Shown here piece by piece: positions 10,946 through 24,229 of a DNA stretch of 64,000 nt. Location of the stretch: NCBI GenBank assembly GCA_000729835.1, contig JFHB01000051.1, positions 62,001 through 126,000 on the forward strand. The letters are read 5' to 3'. The DNA comes from Atkinsonella hypoxylon. Lineage: Eukaryota > Ascomycota > Sordariomycetes > Hypocreales > Clavicipitaceae. The translations under genes were made by a program, and so were the position numbers. The notes beneath the pieces were generated by a model. The model was not told the origin of the DNA. It searched no databases and saw only the letters and a list, made by a program, of their open reading frames with translations. How positions within the stretch are numbered: position 1 is the first letter of the stretch; every line of letters starts with the position of its first letter.

Positions 10946-12864
10946 TCATGTAATTAAGATGCGTACCTTGTAAGGAATGGGAATGAAATAATCCGCGGCC
11001 ATCTGGCAATCTCGGACAGTCGTGTTAAATATTCTCAAAACACCAACATCTCCAGGTCGTTTGTCGCCCTCAACATCCCCTCCGACAGACCCTGCGCTTC
11101 CCCATTTGCGGAATAGCTTAGCAAGTGCGAGATGCAACTCAGCATTGGCGAGGGCCATGCCTAAGCAACTTCGGGTACCACCTCCAAACACCGTCAAATA
11201 TCTCTCGAGTCGCTCTCCATCACCACTCAACCAGCGCTCGGGACGAAAGCCCAACGGGTCTGGGAAAAGAGTTTCGTCCATAATGGTCATGTAAGGGCTC
11301 ATGCTGACGACGGAGTTGGGAGGGATGCGCCATTCCTTCTTGTTGACATGATCATGGACAACGTGTGTCTCGTCGCGGGCAATTCGGGAAAGTCTGCCGC
11401 TAGTTCCTATGCCATGCCGCAAAGATTCTTTGACCACGGCACGAAGATAAGGCAAGGCTTCAAGTTTGGCTAGAGCTTCGACTTCATTCGGATCGGGAAT
11501 AGCCTCAAATAGCTCATCTCTTAGTCTCTTTAATGTTGAAGGACGATTCAGGAGATGGAAGGTGGCCAATGATAGAGTCCAGGATGTGGTTAAAGTGCCG
11601 CCTTGCACTAAAATCTGCCCTTCCTGAGCGAGTCTAGTTGGGGCCTTCTCCCAATCCGGCAACAACTTGGAAGAAAGGAGTTCATGAAATATGGTGGGAT
11701 GGTTAACATCGAGTCGCCATTTGCTTGTGTTCTCTGTCGACTTGATCATGCTGATCTGGTCGACAATGTCATTCTTCATCTTCAAAAATCCCGACCATCC
11801 TGTGCAGAGCAATCAATGTGCATGTCGAAAACATATTTTCTTCGGAGTGAAGACAGCTTACCAGGGATCCAACGACCGGAAATGGATTCAGGTAGTGCAT
11901 TCACTATACTCAAAGCCCAGTTTGCGTGCTTGACGAGGGGGCCCAAATGGGTTCCTATTAACAGATTGTTGGTCACCTCAGCCCCAAAATCGGGTTGTTC
12001 GACTACATTGTACAAGTTAGACAGAGGCGAAGTCAGATGGTGAAAGTTAGAGTCAAGCCAGCTGACGTACTGAGATGATCACTCCGTGCAAATGCATATT
12101 CGTTTATGACATCTAATTACTTGCGATTAGCATTAGCATATATGGTGTTATGGTGTGATGCAGACGAAGCAGACCGTTTGTAAAGGCTGAGAAGGGGTAC
12201 ATCATATCGATCGGTCGACCATCCTGCGTTGCGGCGAACTTATATAGAGCTTCCAAAAGTCTATCAACCCGCTCTTCGATCACAGACTGCAAATTTCGTA
12301 CGCTCTGTGTAGAAAAAAAAGGGTTCAAGGCCGATCTTCGAAGCTTATGGTGCTCATGGTCTATGGTTGCCAGTGCGCTATCTATGTGGCTTTGTCAGAA
12401 AGCAATGTCTAACTATCATTTTTTTCCTAAAACGCTTACTTGGTGCTCCAAACTTGAACAATTTTTGTCAGCCTGTGGCTTGTCTATGAACATGACTAGT
12501 ATGCAACGCTTACTTGCTTGGCCCAGAAATGCCACTTGTCCCGTGGTCTGGTATGCCCACCATACAAGTCATCGTGAAAGTCATGGTCTGCCACATGGAC
12601 CTCCCAGGGGCTTATTCGAACCACAGGACCATACTTTTTATGCATTTCCAGTATTTTGAAAGTGTACTGTCCACCCAGAATAATGTCGTAGTAGAACTCG
12701 TAGTACTGAGTTAGTGCTGCGAGCTTCGGGCCAGGAAGATGAGCAATGGGACTAAGATACAGTCTCTGCACTGCAGTGGCGATGGCGTACGACAGCCAGA
12801 CTATGCTGATAATGACCATCATCTGCTCCCAACTGAGCGATGAAAGAAGGTTGCAGACCGCCAT
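10946..12864 (-). CDS. Cytochrome P450 monooxygenase
   Basis: Predicted 535-residue haem-thiolate oxygenase; six exons in gene order: 12864-12514, 12452-12440, 12381-12175, 12112-12071, 12002-11862, 11799-10946. An N-terminal membrane anchor (MMVIISIVWLSYAIATAV) is followed by the proline hinge HLPGPKLA. The I-helix oxygen motif is GGTLTTS (about 318-324), ExxR is ESLR (376-379), PERW lies at about 438, and the haem-binding loop is FGGGTRSCLG with Cys about 463. The N-terminal half (YEFYYDI, HHKLRRSALNPFFS) resembles the fungal trichodiene-oxygenase-like families, but the substrate is unknown. Exon 2 is only 13 nt, and all junctions keep frame. The protein ends in VRILIT; a GTACGC donor lies just before, so an alternative last exon cannot be excluded. 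Confidence 0.9.
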
Positions 12865-14475
12865 CTTGTTCTGTGTGATGGGATTTTTTTTTTCCCAGTG
12901 AGCAAAAGTTCTGTTATATCATGCTCTCGGTCCTCCACTGGGATCATTCAGTAGTAGAGAAGTTAGGAGAAAGAGACATTTGAAAATGCAACTCGATCAA
13001 CTCTGATGACTGGGTCAAGGCAACTGTCCGATGAGTGTGACATTCAAGACGGGAAACAGCAAGGCATACAGCCAGGGAATGTCGAGGAGTTATGTAGAAT
13101 CCACGCAAGAAACCTCCTTCCGCCATTGCGGAGCTGCCGGATGCTAGATATCACCGGGTTCTCTTCTTGGCCACGCTACATTTCCCCAGCTCGAACGCCC
13201 AATGGCGAAGCCGATGGCTCAACCTTGTTTTATCATGTGGGTGTGGAGCGGAGAAGGGATTCTGAGCCAAGGCTGAGTAGCGGTGACGAACCACGCAGAA
13301 ACTAATTGAGAGACCAGCATAAGAAATCAACTAGGCGTTCATGGTTCGGGGCGGCCATGACATCGACATACGAATAAAAGGTCGCAACACATGGCACCCC
13401 TGGAGAGATTCCATCCAAGCCAAGCCAGGACACGGTGGGCGTTGGTTGCCCTTTTTGGCCACTTCTACACTCTTCAATTGGCATTCTAACGGGGATGGTG
13501 GGTTGATGGTGGGTAGATGGTGGCGAGGCACAAAGGGTAAAAACTCACAATTCCCGAGGAATCATGAAGAGCGGAAGGGCCCGCCATATCCATGGTCGCG
13601 GACGTGGTGTGGTGCCCCGTTTCCATTCCTGTTTCTATCCTACCCCAGCGTCGTATAGAATGCAGAAATAGGTTTACTGCATTGCCAATCGAGGGCGACG
13701 CTCCAAGTGAAGCTAATTTCGCAATGCACGAAATTATGTTGGGCACCAAGGGCTGGCATTGAATTCGATTCGATTGCCAAGCCGAAAGTTGGGAAGAGTT
13801 GACGATGTACCGCATATTCCTTGACCCGAGACCCTTTTTGTGGCGCAAAAAGCTGAATGCTTAACAGGGACCAGCTATGGATTATCAAAGGTTTCTAAAG
13901 CCAACATGCGCCCTTTCCAAGAAAAAAAAAAAACAATTGAGTTGTGGAAAGGACGTTGCACAATTAGATCAACCGAGTGCTAAGCCGAGCAGAGCAACCG
14001 CTCTGCAGGGCCAAACGAACGATGTAAATCTGGGACAACGCAGGACCAAAGCCCTGTCATCTGCATGGTCACCAATTAGAGGAGTCTGAAGAAGTCATCA
14101 AAGCATGAGAGCTTCCTCAGATCTAGGAACTTTATTCAGATATGCACTCCGAGGCCCAATGAAAAGACTGTATTCGTGGTGACACGGCGTGAGCAGCCCC
14201 AGCGTGAAGGGCAGTGATCCGGAGGGGTAGGCGCATTTATTATGGCTGTAATTTTATGTTGCTCACTTTTTTTGTTGGCAGCTAACTACCTACCTGGCAT
14301 GTACTAACTACTCATGTAGGTAGATGCGTGTTCGTCTTCCTGTCTTGTCTGTAAAGAACGAGATACCCGTGTGTCGTGCTCAGCTACTAAGCCGCTGATG
14401 GCTAGTCGCCAGTGAACGAGGCAAGAGAGCACCGCATCCTGTCGAAATCGGTGAATCAGCAGGCTTCCTGCTATC

Positions 14476-14565
14476 TTGGTCGTGGTCGTGGTCATGGTCC
14501 TGGTCGTGGTCATGGTCCTGGTCATGGCCGTGGTCGTGCTCGCGCTCGTGCTCGTGGCACCACAT
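14476..14565. repeat. GGTCNTGGTC-type minisatellite
   Basis: Imperfect 18-bp repeats (variants of TGGTCCTGGTCGTGGTCA) decaying into CTCGTGCTCGCG. On the minus strand it can be read as a His/Asp-rich stretch (HDHDQDHDHD), which I take as a by-product of the repeat. Confidence 0.75.
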
Positions 14566-14787
14566 CCATTTGTGTGTGGATGCGGCCGTTTTTTGCGGCT
14601 CCAGCCTCGGCAGGGAGCAGCTCTACCTTGGGAATTCTCACAATTGGGCACCGATGGTGACGGAACAAGGGAAGACGCCACTGATGAAGGGGAGAAAAGA
14701 GGCGTTTTATTGTGTCGGTCGGCCGGGTTATTTGCAGAAGATGTTTGGCCGTCGGCTGTGCACGGGAGGCTTGGTGCAAGACGCAGG

Positions 14788-14826
14788 GTACTAGGTACTA
14801 GGTACTAGGTACTAGGTGCTAGGTAC
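14788..14826. repeat. GGTACTAG tandem array
   Basis: Four to five copies of an 8-bp unit (TAGGTACTAGGTACT...), part of the GGTACC-type motif family scattered over the window. Confidence 0.7.
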
Positions 14827-17800
14827 GTAATAGGGTAGCGAGTGAGGAGTGCAGACCATCCTGATGACGATTGCTTCCCAGCCAGTATTAATTAGGTAGG
14901 TTGTTACTACTCTAAGATGGAAGGAAGGGAGAGAGGGAAGCGAGACGCGCTATCGATTACTCACTCCTCCTTCCATGCCTGGCCATTTCAGGTATGCGCT
15001 GTCATGTCCTTGCCTGGCAGTTATCAATCAATTTAGTCTGACGCAATTGTTGCAGGCACCACGAACAAGTTCCAAGTTCGCCGCCCGGCCCGCTGGACTG
15101 GGTGACGCTCGTCGACGTGATATCCGAACATTCGATTTCGGGCAAACCTCGGCAAGATTCTTGCCCCCGCGCCCGCCCTCCTCCACGCCATGACTACATG
15201 GCTGATCTTTTTTTTCTATTTCTGAAGTGAAGTTTCAGCCTTCTCATCCGCCTGCCTTTGTCAGGATGGGCCCAATCGGGTGCCACCACATAACATAGTT
15301 AAGGGATCTCTATATAAGCCAGGTGGCCCACATGTTCGAAAGAGGACCACTTCTTACGGACGATAACATCTTCCTCCCGGCTTCTTCCTAATCTCCGAGT
15401 AACGAGTAACAGCATCATTTCTTTCCGTGGGCTATCCAGCCGTTTCACCAAGGCAACTGTTGGCACAGACACGACTGCACAGCAGCAGGGACTGGGCAAG
15501 TTGGGATTCATGTAACACACTGCCAAAAGCGACCTGAGACGGATTGACGTACAATGAAGACGTCCTCATAAGCAATCGATGACAGAAGATGTTTCACAGA
15601 TGTGTGGATCCTAGTTTAGGCAGGACTTCCTGAGCATGGCGGTGTCTTGCTGACGAGAGAGGCGTCTTGTCTTCTTACTGAGGCGCCAGTCAAGGTGAGT
15701 ATTGGATGAATAAGTAGCATCATCCGCGCCATCTGTGATCACGGGAGCGACTGAGAATGTGTAGGCTGGAAACTGGATTACTAGAAGGTGTAACTCAAGA
15801 CGGTGTCGGCAGCCGTGTGCTTGGACTTCTAAAAAAAACTGGCGGGACGAGTCCGATTACGCCACGTTGTTGAATGAACCAAATCCCCCCATCCCTGGTG
15901 AGGCCTTGTTTGTGAGATGTAGCACTTGGGTCGATGTGGTCTCGAAGAAGGACCAGACAATGTCAATCGGGAAATTTCAGAAGCCTGAGTCAATCCAACC
16001 GCTTTCACAACAGATGTTGTCATTCGATATCTTGATTATAAGACAGAGCAACTTGATTGACCATATCCTAGTTTCTTCTACTTGTCATCATCGCAAACAG
16101 CTCTGGAGTCTTGGAGCCCGAAATAAGATGCTCATAAGACATGCTTTCCTCTTGTTTCAGAATACAGCTGATCATGGAGTTGGCGAGGATTGCATATTTT
16201 GATAGTTGATAATTGTGTGAAAACCTCCACGTCCCAAGCCGTTCCCCATCCATTCCGTCCCACCTCGCCGGCATTCAAACGCCACCACCTCCTTGCAGAT
16301 ATATTCTCCGATGCATTATGCCATTGACCTGCCTCTCTTTGTTAGGCTATTTGCCAGCATAGTTCTGCAGTCACATGTCGAGGTCGGGTGCTGGTTAACG
16401 TTAGCGGCATGTCAGTTGCACTTGCGGCACGCCTTTGTAAGAACTTCCATGCCCCTCCATGCACCTCAAGAACAGCTTTAGCCTTTGACCGTCATTTTCA
16501 ACACACACAGTATACTATATTCTTCGGAACATGTTTGTTTCTACATTAGTTGGCAATTTTGCCATTTCCGAGTTTCATATGTATCAAAAATTTAGTCCCT
16601 TAATGAACGAGTATCATGTGTAAGATGTGAGTCCATTATGCCTTTTCCGAAATATCCCAACCTTTTCTGTTCCGTTATGCCATTTTCCTTTCGGAAGTAC
16701 CGTCTACTTTTTTTTTGTCTATTCCCATTCCTCTATAGTACAAAGTAGATGACGAATTTTTTTTGGCTAATTATAGATTAAAAGAAACAATAAAACGCCG
16801 AAGGACCCAGATAGTACAAAGATTAATTTCGACCAACGTGAAGTGTACGACGAGATTGCTCGGTCGAGACATCGTGAAACTAAAGCCACCGCGCGGCTGT
16901 TTGACAGGCAAAGAAGTTAACATCACAGATTATTCAAGAGGGTGCAATTTAGTTACCTGGCCAGGTTGTTTCTTTCAGAATCAATCGGACAACAAGCCGA
17001 TCGCCGTCTTAATCATTCGACAGCCATCAGGTTCGACTGGGCTTTGGCGGCTTGGGAGCATTTGTCTTAACGCCGGTGACGTCATAAGGACCACGGGGCA
17101 TTTTGATCTTTCTTGACTGAAGAGCGTCAATATGGCCGGTAAAGTCGGTCTGGGAGGAAGAATTGCAGAGACTGCAGCAGTTTTGTCGACAATTTAGGTG
17201 ATTACCCGTGGATCCCTTTGTACAAGATAGTGTTTGCCGTCCAAGTATTGTATTTTAAAAGTTATTGAGTTATGGAAGATGGAAGTAGATGTGGAATAGG
17301 GCTGTTGCAAAGTATTTAAGTGTTGGTGGAATGAATGAGTAGAAAAGAAGAGGGACGTCGGAGGGCATGTCTGAGATTATAAACCACAACACAACCGGTT
17401 GGGAGCTTGTGTGCCTGACGACTTATCTTGGTTTTTTTTTTTTTTGTTTTTCCTTCTCCCCTCCCAACCCTTGGTATTCTCACACCAGGGCCATTCGTTA
17501 ACCATCAGCAGGGTTTCTTGATCGAGTCTCGTTTGACTAGGGTCATGCTCAACTCGCGTGGCTCTTTCTTCCAATTGTCGTACCTGCAGCTTGGCCAGGG
17601 GCATTATGAGCAATCTCTGCTCAATAAGGAGAACACAGTCAGTCAACGGCTGGCCAAGCGCCTAGCAAGCCTGTGCTGTTTCGTAAGGCCCGGAAACGCT
17701 GTCCAGATCTCCCGGTACTAATAAGTACACCGTCCCGGAGTTGCGGTCTACCCATGTATGTTAGCGGCGAAATCGCAACCGGTGCCCCTGAGACTGGGCT

Positions 17801-20800
17801 GGGATTCTGGGATGGTTGGGAGGAGGGTCATCCCTGTCCCTCCTGGCGGTCGACGGAACATTCCTTCTTTTTCTTCACGAGAGATCGGACTTGTTTGTCC
17901 AGATATGTCCGGACGGCAGAGGATCATAGTCGATCACGGTTTCACCTCTGGATGTGCATTTGAGGCGCCTCTGACAGTCTGTTACAAGACGTCGAATGCA
18001 GGGTTAGGATATGCATCGGGACCTACCTAGCTTGGAGGAAATGCAAGCACAGTGTAAGATGAAAGAGCGACAAGATCTACAAGATAATTGTCCAATATTC
18101 ATGGTGGAGCCTGCTCATTGCGCTACGAATCCAAGCCCGGGGGGCTAGCTCCTGCCATTGTCTTTGTCGTCCTGTATTACCAGATCAGACATCAAAGCTG
18201 GGAAAAAACATGAAGTGCTAGGACAGGTTTTGGTTCCGCGAAGGAGAGACAAGAGGAAAGAGGGCGCCATCGCGACTACCTACCTACCTACCTAGGTAGG
18301 TACTTGTCTACCTAGGTAGTACCTGTTTGCTGGGCCTCGTTCGTACGGAGTGAGTAGGTACTAGGTACATAAGGTAGACTGGACATCAGCTACTTGCTCA
18401 ATCAAGATTCTGCCTGCTGGTCTGGATCAATCTGACAAGACATGGATGGCCAATCAATCACAAAAACCCAAGCCTTGACTTCATTATTTTTTTCGTGCCT
18501 TTCCCTGGGATTGTCTTGAGTTACAGGAGGATTTTCTGACAAACATGGTGGCGATGTTAATTAGTGCGACTCTCACAATCCCCATCCGTGTTCCGTGTTA
18601 TCGTGCACGCGTTGACACCCTCCTCAGAAATTAAGTACTGGAACCCACACTCATGACATCCATGACATCCATAAAGGTGTAACCTGGTCGTAGCACTTCT
18701 AGAAGCCGGAAGCACAATGTTTGGCGGGGACGCAAATTACTAGCTCCGTCCAGAGACAGGAATATCGCAACTGCGGCGGACGCCCGGCTCACGCGGATGA
18801 AACATGAATGCCGTGAATATCTACCAGGCAGGTACTTAGATAGGTACCTAGACCTTGCGGAGATGCTGGGTTTAGCCATGTACAGACAGGAGTTGATCGT
18901 TAGTAACCAAGGTATGGCGGAGATTCTGTTGGCGCTTCGATGTTTCTAGGTTAGATACCCAACGCGTACGGAATACTCCTTCGTATTAACGGCTAACATC
19001 CAGTGGCAACCACTGTGCGGCGTTATGATAGTTAAAGGTGTCATTTACAGGGGCAGAGAAAGCTCCATCCACAGCACCTGCGCAGGTACTGTAACTACTG
19101 TACGTACGTACATTTACTGCGTAATATGCAGTGGCTGCTTCTTGGCTCTAGCTCGCGCCTCAGCCCAGACAGGAAATTGTTGATGATGGCAAGTGCGACC
19201 CATGGACACCACCGGCAAACAAAAAAGTCAATCTTGTGCCACCACCCTTCCGTCGACTGCCGATGGACGCATCTATTCATGAACCGATTATTTCGCTTCT
19301 TCACGTCAAGGCACGGCTCCAGCGTCAGTTTCGTCGATAACCACAAGCACCTTCTTTTGACTCGTGGCCCGAAATTCTGCAATATCGCCTATTAATATCG
19401 CCATGGCACAGAGAATATGAACGCGTAATATGGACATGACGATTCATGATGCCTGCCCCCTAATCTGCTCCTACTGCGTGCGTCTGAGGACCGAAGAGCC
19501 GCCACCCTCTGAATTCTCATATGTGTCCACCACCCTCGATGAACTAGCTCTACCTTCATACAGTGCTCGGCGCAGAATCGTGACAGTTCGAGAGTGCGCC
19601 GTCGGATGGGGGTCCCGCTGTCCCGGACGTCCACCCATATGGAATATTATCAGCATGCTGCTCAAGGTCTCCTTCTTCGAACTGCTCACGGTTCAAAGGA
19701 TGCAGCCCTGGAGAAATTGGGCCATACAGCGTCGTACCGAACAAAAGTATCCTTGTTTTGGTAACCAATCCACGCCGGCAGCATCTTGTGTGCAAAGCCC
19801 GGCTCATCCAGGCAGTGGTGGCTCATGGACCTCATTTCCCGGAAACTACCCGGACTGACCATAGAGCATGCATGGCATTATGGTCCTCGATGACCAGGGT
19901 ACAAAACGAAGCCTCTTGTTGCGACAGGCTGTCCGCTAATAAAAATACATACTGCCCTGCGCCTGTCTGCGCCTGCCAAGAACCAATCTTTCTGAGCTGA
20001 ATTGGTTCCAACTTGCAAGCCGCCTCATCGTTGTCCTCCATCCCCTGTGGTCCGGCCCGGAGCCGTGCCGTTACGCTGTCCTTACACTAACAAAAGACAA
20101 GTTCGTCGGCCAATTCTGTGCTTTTAGGACGGCGGCACTTTGAACGTCGACCACGGAATAAATATTACAGTAATAGCAGCGCAGCACCCGACCCTGCTGT
20201 TTACCATTATGCTAGCGTCTCAAGTCAGAGCATGAAAGAAATGCGGACGAGAGTGTTACCTACATAAGTGCCCATAAATCAATACCAAATCACGTCGGGG
20301 CAGCAACCAAACCGCACCGTCACTGTCATGTGCATGGCATCGCCGTGGCTGCTGAGCTTGAATTCAGATCCAATTCCAGTTGTGGCGTGATGGAAAAAGC
20401 AAACATGTTACATGAGGCTCTCCGATCCGAGTGGTCGCCAGGTCCAGTGGTGGCGTCAAAAGGAAGACGCAAGACTGACATGAAACAACGTGAAAAAGCA
20501 CGGAAATTTTTCTCCTCTTCGATTCTCTGACCTCAGCCTGAAGCCCAACTGTGCTGTTGCCCTTTCTTCTGTCTTTATTTATCCATTGACTCTTGTCATT
20601 ATATTCTGCACCGCCTCGCTACGGATGCAGGTAGCCTGGCTCCCCGGGGGTCTTAAGAGAGTGATGGGAGGGGGCCGCCCTGCCAATTGCCTAAGCCGTG
20701 TGACGATATCAATGCTCGAGCTGTGAGGGTGGCTAACGCGGAAGCATTCAAGATGCAAATTCAATTCTCTCTCAGATTGTGTGGGGCCTGACCGATGACG

Positions 20801-21196
20801 CCAAAGCTTGACAGCCAAGATGCATTACAAGTCAAATCAGACTTTTAGGCATCTGCATGAGGAAAGTAAGGTGATGACACACAGGTGTGCTCATATGCCT
20901 GCACAAGGCGCAGTCTGAGATTGTATATGTAGCAAGGGAGAACAGTGGCTGAGGCTTGCTGCTAATCCAAGATTCTGCTGGGACTCATGACATATTACTC
21001 CTCATGCAGACGTGAGAAAGACGCATCTTCTCAACACTTTTTTTTTTTTTTGACCTCAAATGCGCTGTGCGGATATCTGGTACCGACGTCAAATCTCCAC
21101 TGCCGGAAGATGTCACATTTACATTACATGTGGTTATTATTATTATTAGAACAGGAAAATTCTCTTGTCATGTTGCTGTTGTGCAATCTAGTTCGT

Positions 21197-22976
21197 TCAC
21201 CAATGGTCTTCGATCGTCAGGGTTCCGTTCTTTGTGATTAAGAATTCTTCCACTGCCACGTCTTTCCCGCTTTCTTTTCCACAGCCGCTCTCCTTGATCC
21301 CGCCAAATGGCGCTTCAGCACTAGAGCTGTTGCCAGTGTTCTACAGTAATACAAAGTTGTGTTAGCCAGTGTGTTAGCCAGTTGGCTAAAAACATGCAGC
21401 TCTTGCAAAAGCTCTTGCAGCAGAGTCAAGACAGATTCAAGAGTATCATCTGAGTCATTTACCAAAGAGGAGATGAAGTGCGAGGATTGCTGCTTCCTTG
21501 TTTTTTTTTTTTTTTTTTTTCCAAAATATGGACGCATACGAAGAGGGAAAAAAGAAGAAAAAAAAATAAAGAATGAAAAAAGGAGGCGGAGAGAAGAGAG
21601 ACTAAGAAGGCATCACGTACCAATCCAATCATGCCAGCCTCCAACTTTTCAAACATCCTCCACAACCGATCGACATTTTTGGTAAAGACATAACTTGCCA
21701 GCCCCATGCTCGTGTTGTTGGCCCACTGGACAGCCTCATCCTCCGTGTCGAAGACGGACACACCGAGTAGCGGTGCAAAGATTTCGTCCTGACTCATCAG
21801 CATGTCGTCTGTCACGTCGGTGAGAATGGTCGGGTGCATGAAGTAGCCGGTTTCGCACTTGCTGCGGACCCCAAGTCCGAGTACGATATTGGCACCTTTT
21901 GAAACTGCATCCTTGGCCATTTCCTCCGCTTTGCCTAGACTTCGGGGAGTCGTGACGGGCCCCATGGTAGTTTCATCTACCATTCCATGACCAACCTTGA
22001 GCTTCGCCGTCTGCGAAACAAGGTCCTCCACGAAAGCCTCATATATTCCCCGTTGAACGTATAGTCGATTGGCTGAGACGCATGTCTGTCCGGCATGGCG
22101 CCACTTCAGTGCCATGAGCTGCCCTAGCGCCTGGCCAGTGTTAGCATCGTCAAAGACGATGAAGGGGCAGTTCCCCCCCAGCTCGAGGGTGAACTTCTTC
22201 AAGTTCCTCGCACAGAGGGAAGTCACGATCTTGCCGACTCGCGTGCTGCCCGTGAAAGTCACCTTCTTGACCAGTGGATGTAGACAGAGCGCTTCGGCGA
22301 CGGACGGCGTGTTTTCAAGACTGGTTGTGAGCACGTTGAGCGCACCGGGGGGAAGCCCGGCCTTTAAGGCGAGATGGGACACCGCCAGGGCTGTCAGGGG
22401 CGTCTCGGGCGATGGCTTCACGATCATGGTGCAACCTGCTGCGAGCGCGGCCGCCATCTTTCTCAGCGCGAGGGCGAGTGGGAAGTTCCACGGCACCAGC
22501 GCAGCAGCCACCCCGATCGGCTGCTTAATGGTGATTGCTCTTCGGCCGGGCACGGCAGAAACGATGGCGCTGCCATGGACGCGTTCTGCTTCTCCCACAA
22601 ACCACCAGGTGAAGCTGGTTGCGTAGTCGACTTCGCCGTATGCTTCGGCCAGCGGCTTCCCCGTCTCGTACACGAGAATCTTGGCCAGGTCTTCTCGTGC
22701 GGCAATGACCAGATGGTGCCATTTGGATATGCTTTGGGCTCGTTTCCTGGGCGTCCACTTGGAGTATTCTTGGAATGCTTTGTGGCTGGATTGCACTGCG
22801 GCGTTGACGTCTTGGCTGTCGCAGTCGGGACATGATATCCAGGATACGCCGGTTCCAGGGTCGATGACGTCGAATCGCTTGCCTGAAGTGGCGGGGACGG
22901 TTGTGCCGTCGACGATGCAGTCTGATTGAGCGAGGCTCTTGTCAGTGAGGTCAAATGGCAACTGCAGGTATGTCAT
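21197..22976 (-). CDS. Aldehyde dehydrogenase, succinate-semialdehyde type
   Basis: Predicted 499-residue NAD(P)-dependent aldehyde dehydrogenase, closest in pattern to the SSADH/GabD branch of the GABA shunt. Exons in gene order are 22976-21621 and 21340-21197. Catalytic features are PWNF (Asn164), the cofactor loop FTGSTRVGK (241-249), the general base in TLELGGN (Glu265) and the nucleophile in GQTCVSANR (Cys299). The last exon encodes the conserved EAPFGGIKESGCGKESG and ends TLTIEDHW. I start at MTYLQL. An upstream in-frame ATG at 23057 would add 27 Ser/Thr-rich residues without a clear targeting signal. The single intron is 280 nt, unusually long for this window, with a T tract and direct repeats. 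It lies co-oriented upstream of the P450 and MFS genes but 8 kb away. Confidence 0.9.
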
Positions 22977-24229
22977 CGTTGGTCGTGCTTCGGAGATGCA
23001 GGTAGACGAGACGAATGTAAATGATGGTTGCGATGACTCTGTCAAGGTGCTCGTCAATCAATCAACCACGACTCGACTGGGTAATAGTTAGTTAATACAA
23101 GTCCCCGAGTTGAGGCAGGCAAGGCGGGGGACAGAGGGAGCTGACTGACTCGAGTATCTATGGCACCCACTTGTAATGCAAGTTGACGAGAAGGGAAACA
23201 AGGCATCAAATGTCATGGCTGGCAGAAATGACGGGCGGCATGCCAGCCGATGAAGCTTGTGAGATGCAGGCAGTGGTGGCACGACTCCAACATGTGCAAC
23301 GCCGCTTGCTGATCAACAGTGCCATTGCTATAGAGAAGTGACGAGTCTCGCAGCAAGTGACTTGCTGGCTGGTACAAGGGGGGTAGAAGAGGTTTTATTT
23401 TGACAAGTCGGTTGAGTGAGACACTTTGACGATGGCTGTTTTTTTCGCGTCGAGTGCGCCGTTAGACATGGCGGAAGAGGTAAGCAGTCGTACAACCCGT
23501 ATTGCTACATTTTCAACGAATATCTGATCGAAGCGGCAGCAACCTTTCCATATGAAGTCCACACAGACTACTGAATCCATAGTCGTGATGGCCCTCTCGG
23601 TTCTCGCAACTCGCAGAATCTCAACAAGCCTGTCTATAAGACCCTATGACAGCAAGCGTTGTAATATCCCGCGCATTATGTAACCAAAGTGAATACGAGC
23701 AAGGAAGCCAAGCTGGCAGCTCACTTAAAGCAACGGAGCCTCATCTTTGTAGATGTGTAGATACTGCAATCGTCAAAGAAGGCTCATGCAATGCCACTGC
23801 CGCGCTCCATTTCTGCTCATGCCTCCCTCTCCTTGTAAGAGTCTTGGGTCTGATCTGCCTGCATTACCGCCTTGTGCTTCCTGTTAATACTTCAATGTGC
23901 ATCCATATCTAGTCCTCTTGGACTATCAATCAGCACGTGTTCGATCAGCATTCGGTACAGTTGCCGGTTACCAGATCCACGTAAAATCTGATGTAAAGCA
24001 CAGATTGCCAGACAAGAAAAGGCGGGAGGGTATTGATCGCAGGATAGTTTGACGCGGGATGTACGGTCAGTTCTCTCACGGCTTCGCCATTCTAGGAAGG
24101 CAATCTATATGAGTGACTGCAGTCCTGATAGTCGCGATGCGCGTGTCAAATCTTTGCTCCTCATTTGAAAAGTGTCTTTCACAACTATGAGAAACAGTTA
24201 CACTGATCAACTCAGCTTGACCGTTGAAG
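22977..24229. other. Intergenic region ALDH/SDR
   Basis: Spacer between two co-oriented genes, containing the ALDH promoter. Only short frames without domains are present. Confidence 0.55.

Larger units (their letters stand above)
12865..21196. other. 8.3 kb region without convincing genes
   Basis: Open frames here are short, on both strands, and show no recognisable domain, coding-style splice sites or signal peptides. The stretch carries homopolymer tracts, a minisatellite near 14476-14565, an 8-bp GGTACTAG array at about 14788-14826 and several AGGTACCT clusters (18281-18318, 18355-18376, 18827-18853). A lineage-specific gene or long non-coding RNA could be hidden here. Nothing I can see supports one. 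Confidence 0.5.

Noticed and set aside
17077..17084. TGACGTCA, a perfect CRE-type palindrome
   Set aside because: One 8-bp site far from any gene start; expected by chance at this scale.
16763..17116. 117-codon + frame in the gene-free region
   Set aside because: No recognisable motif, A/T-rich context, no splice partners.
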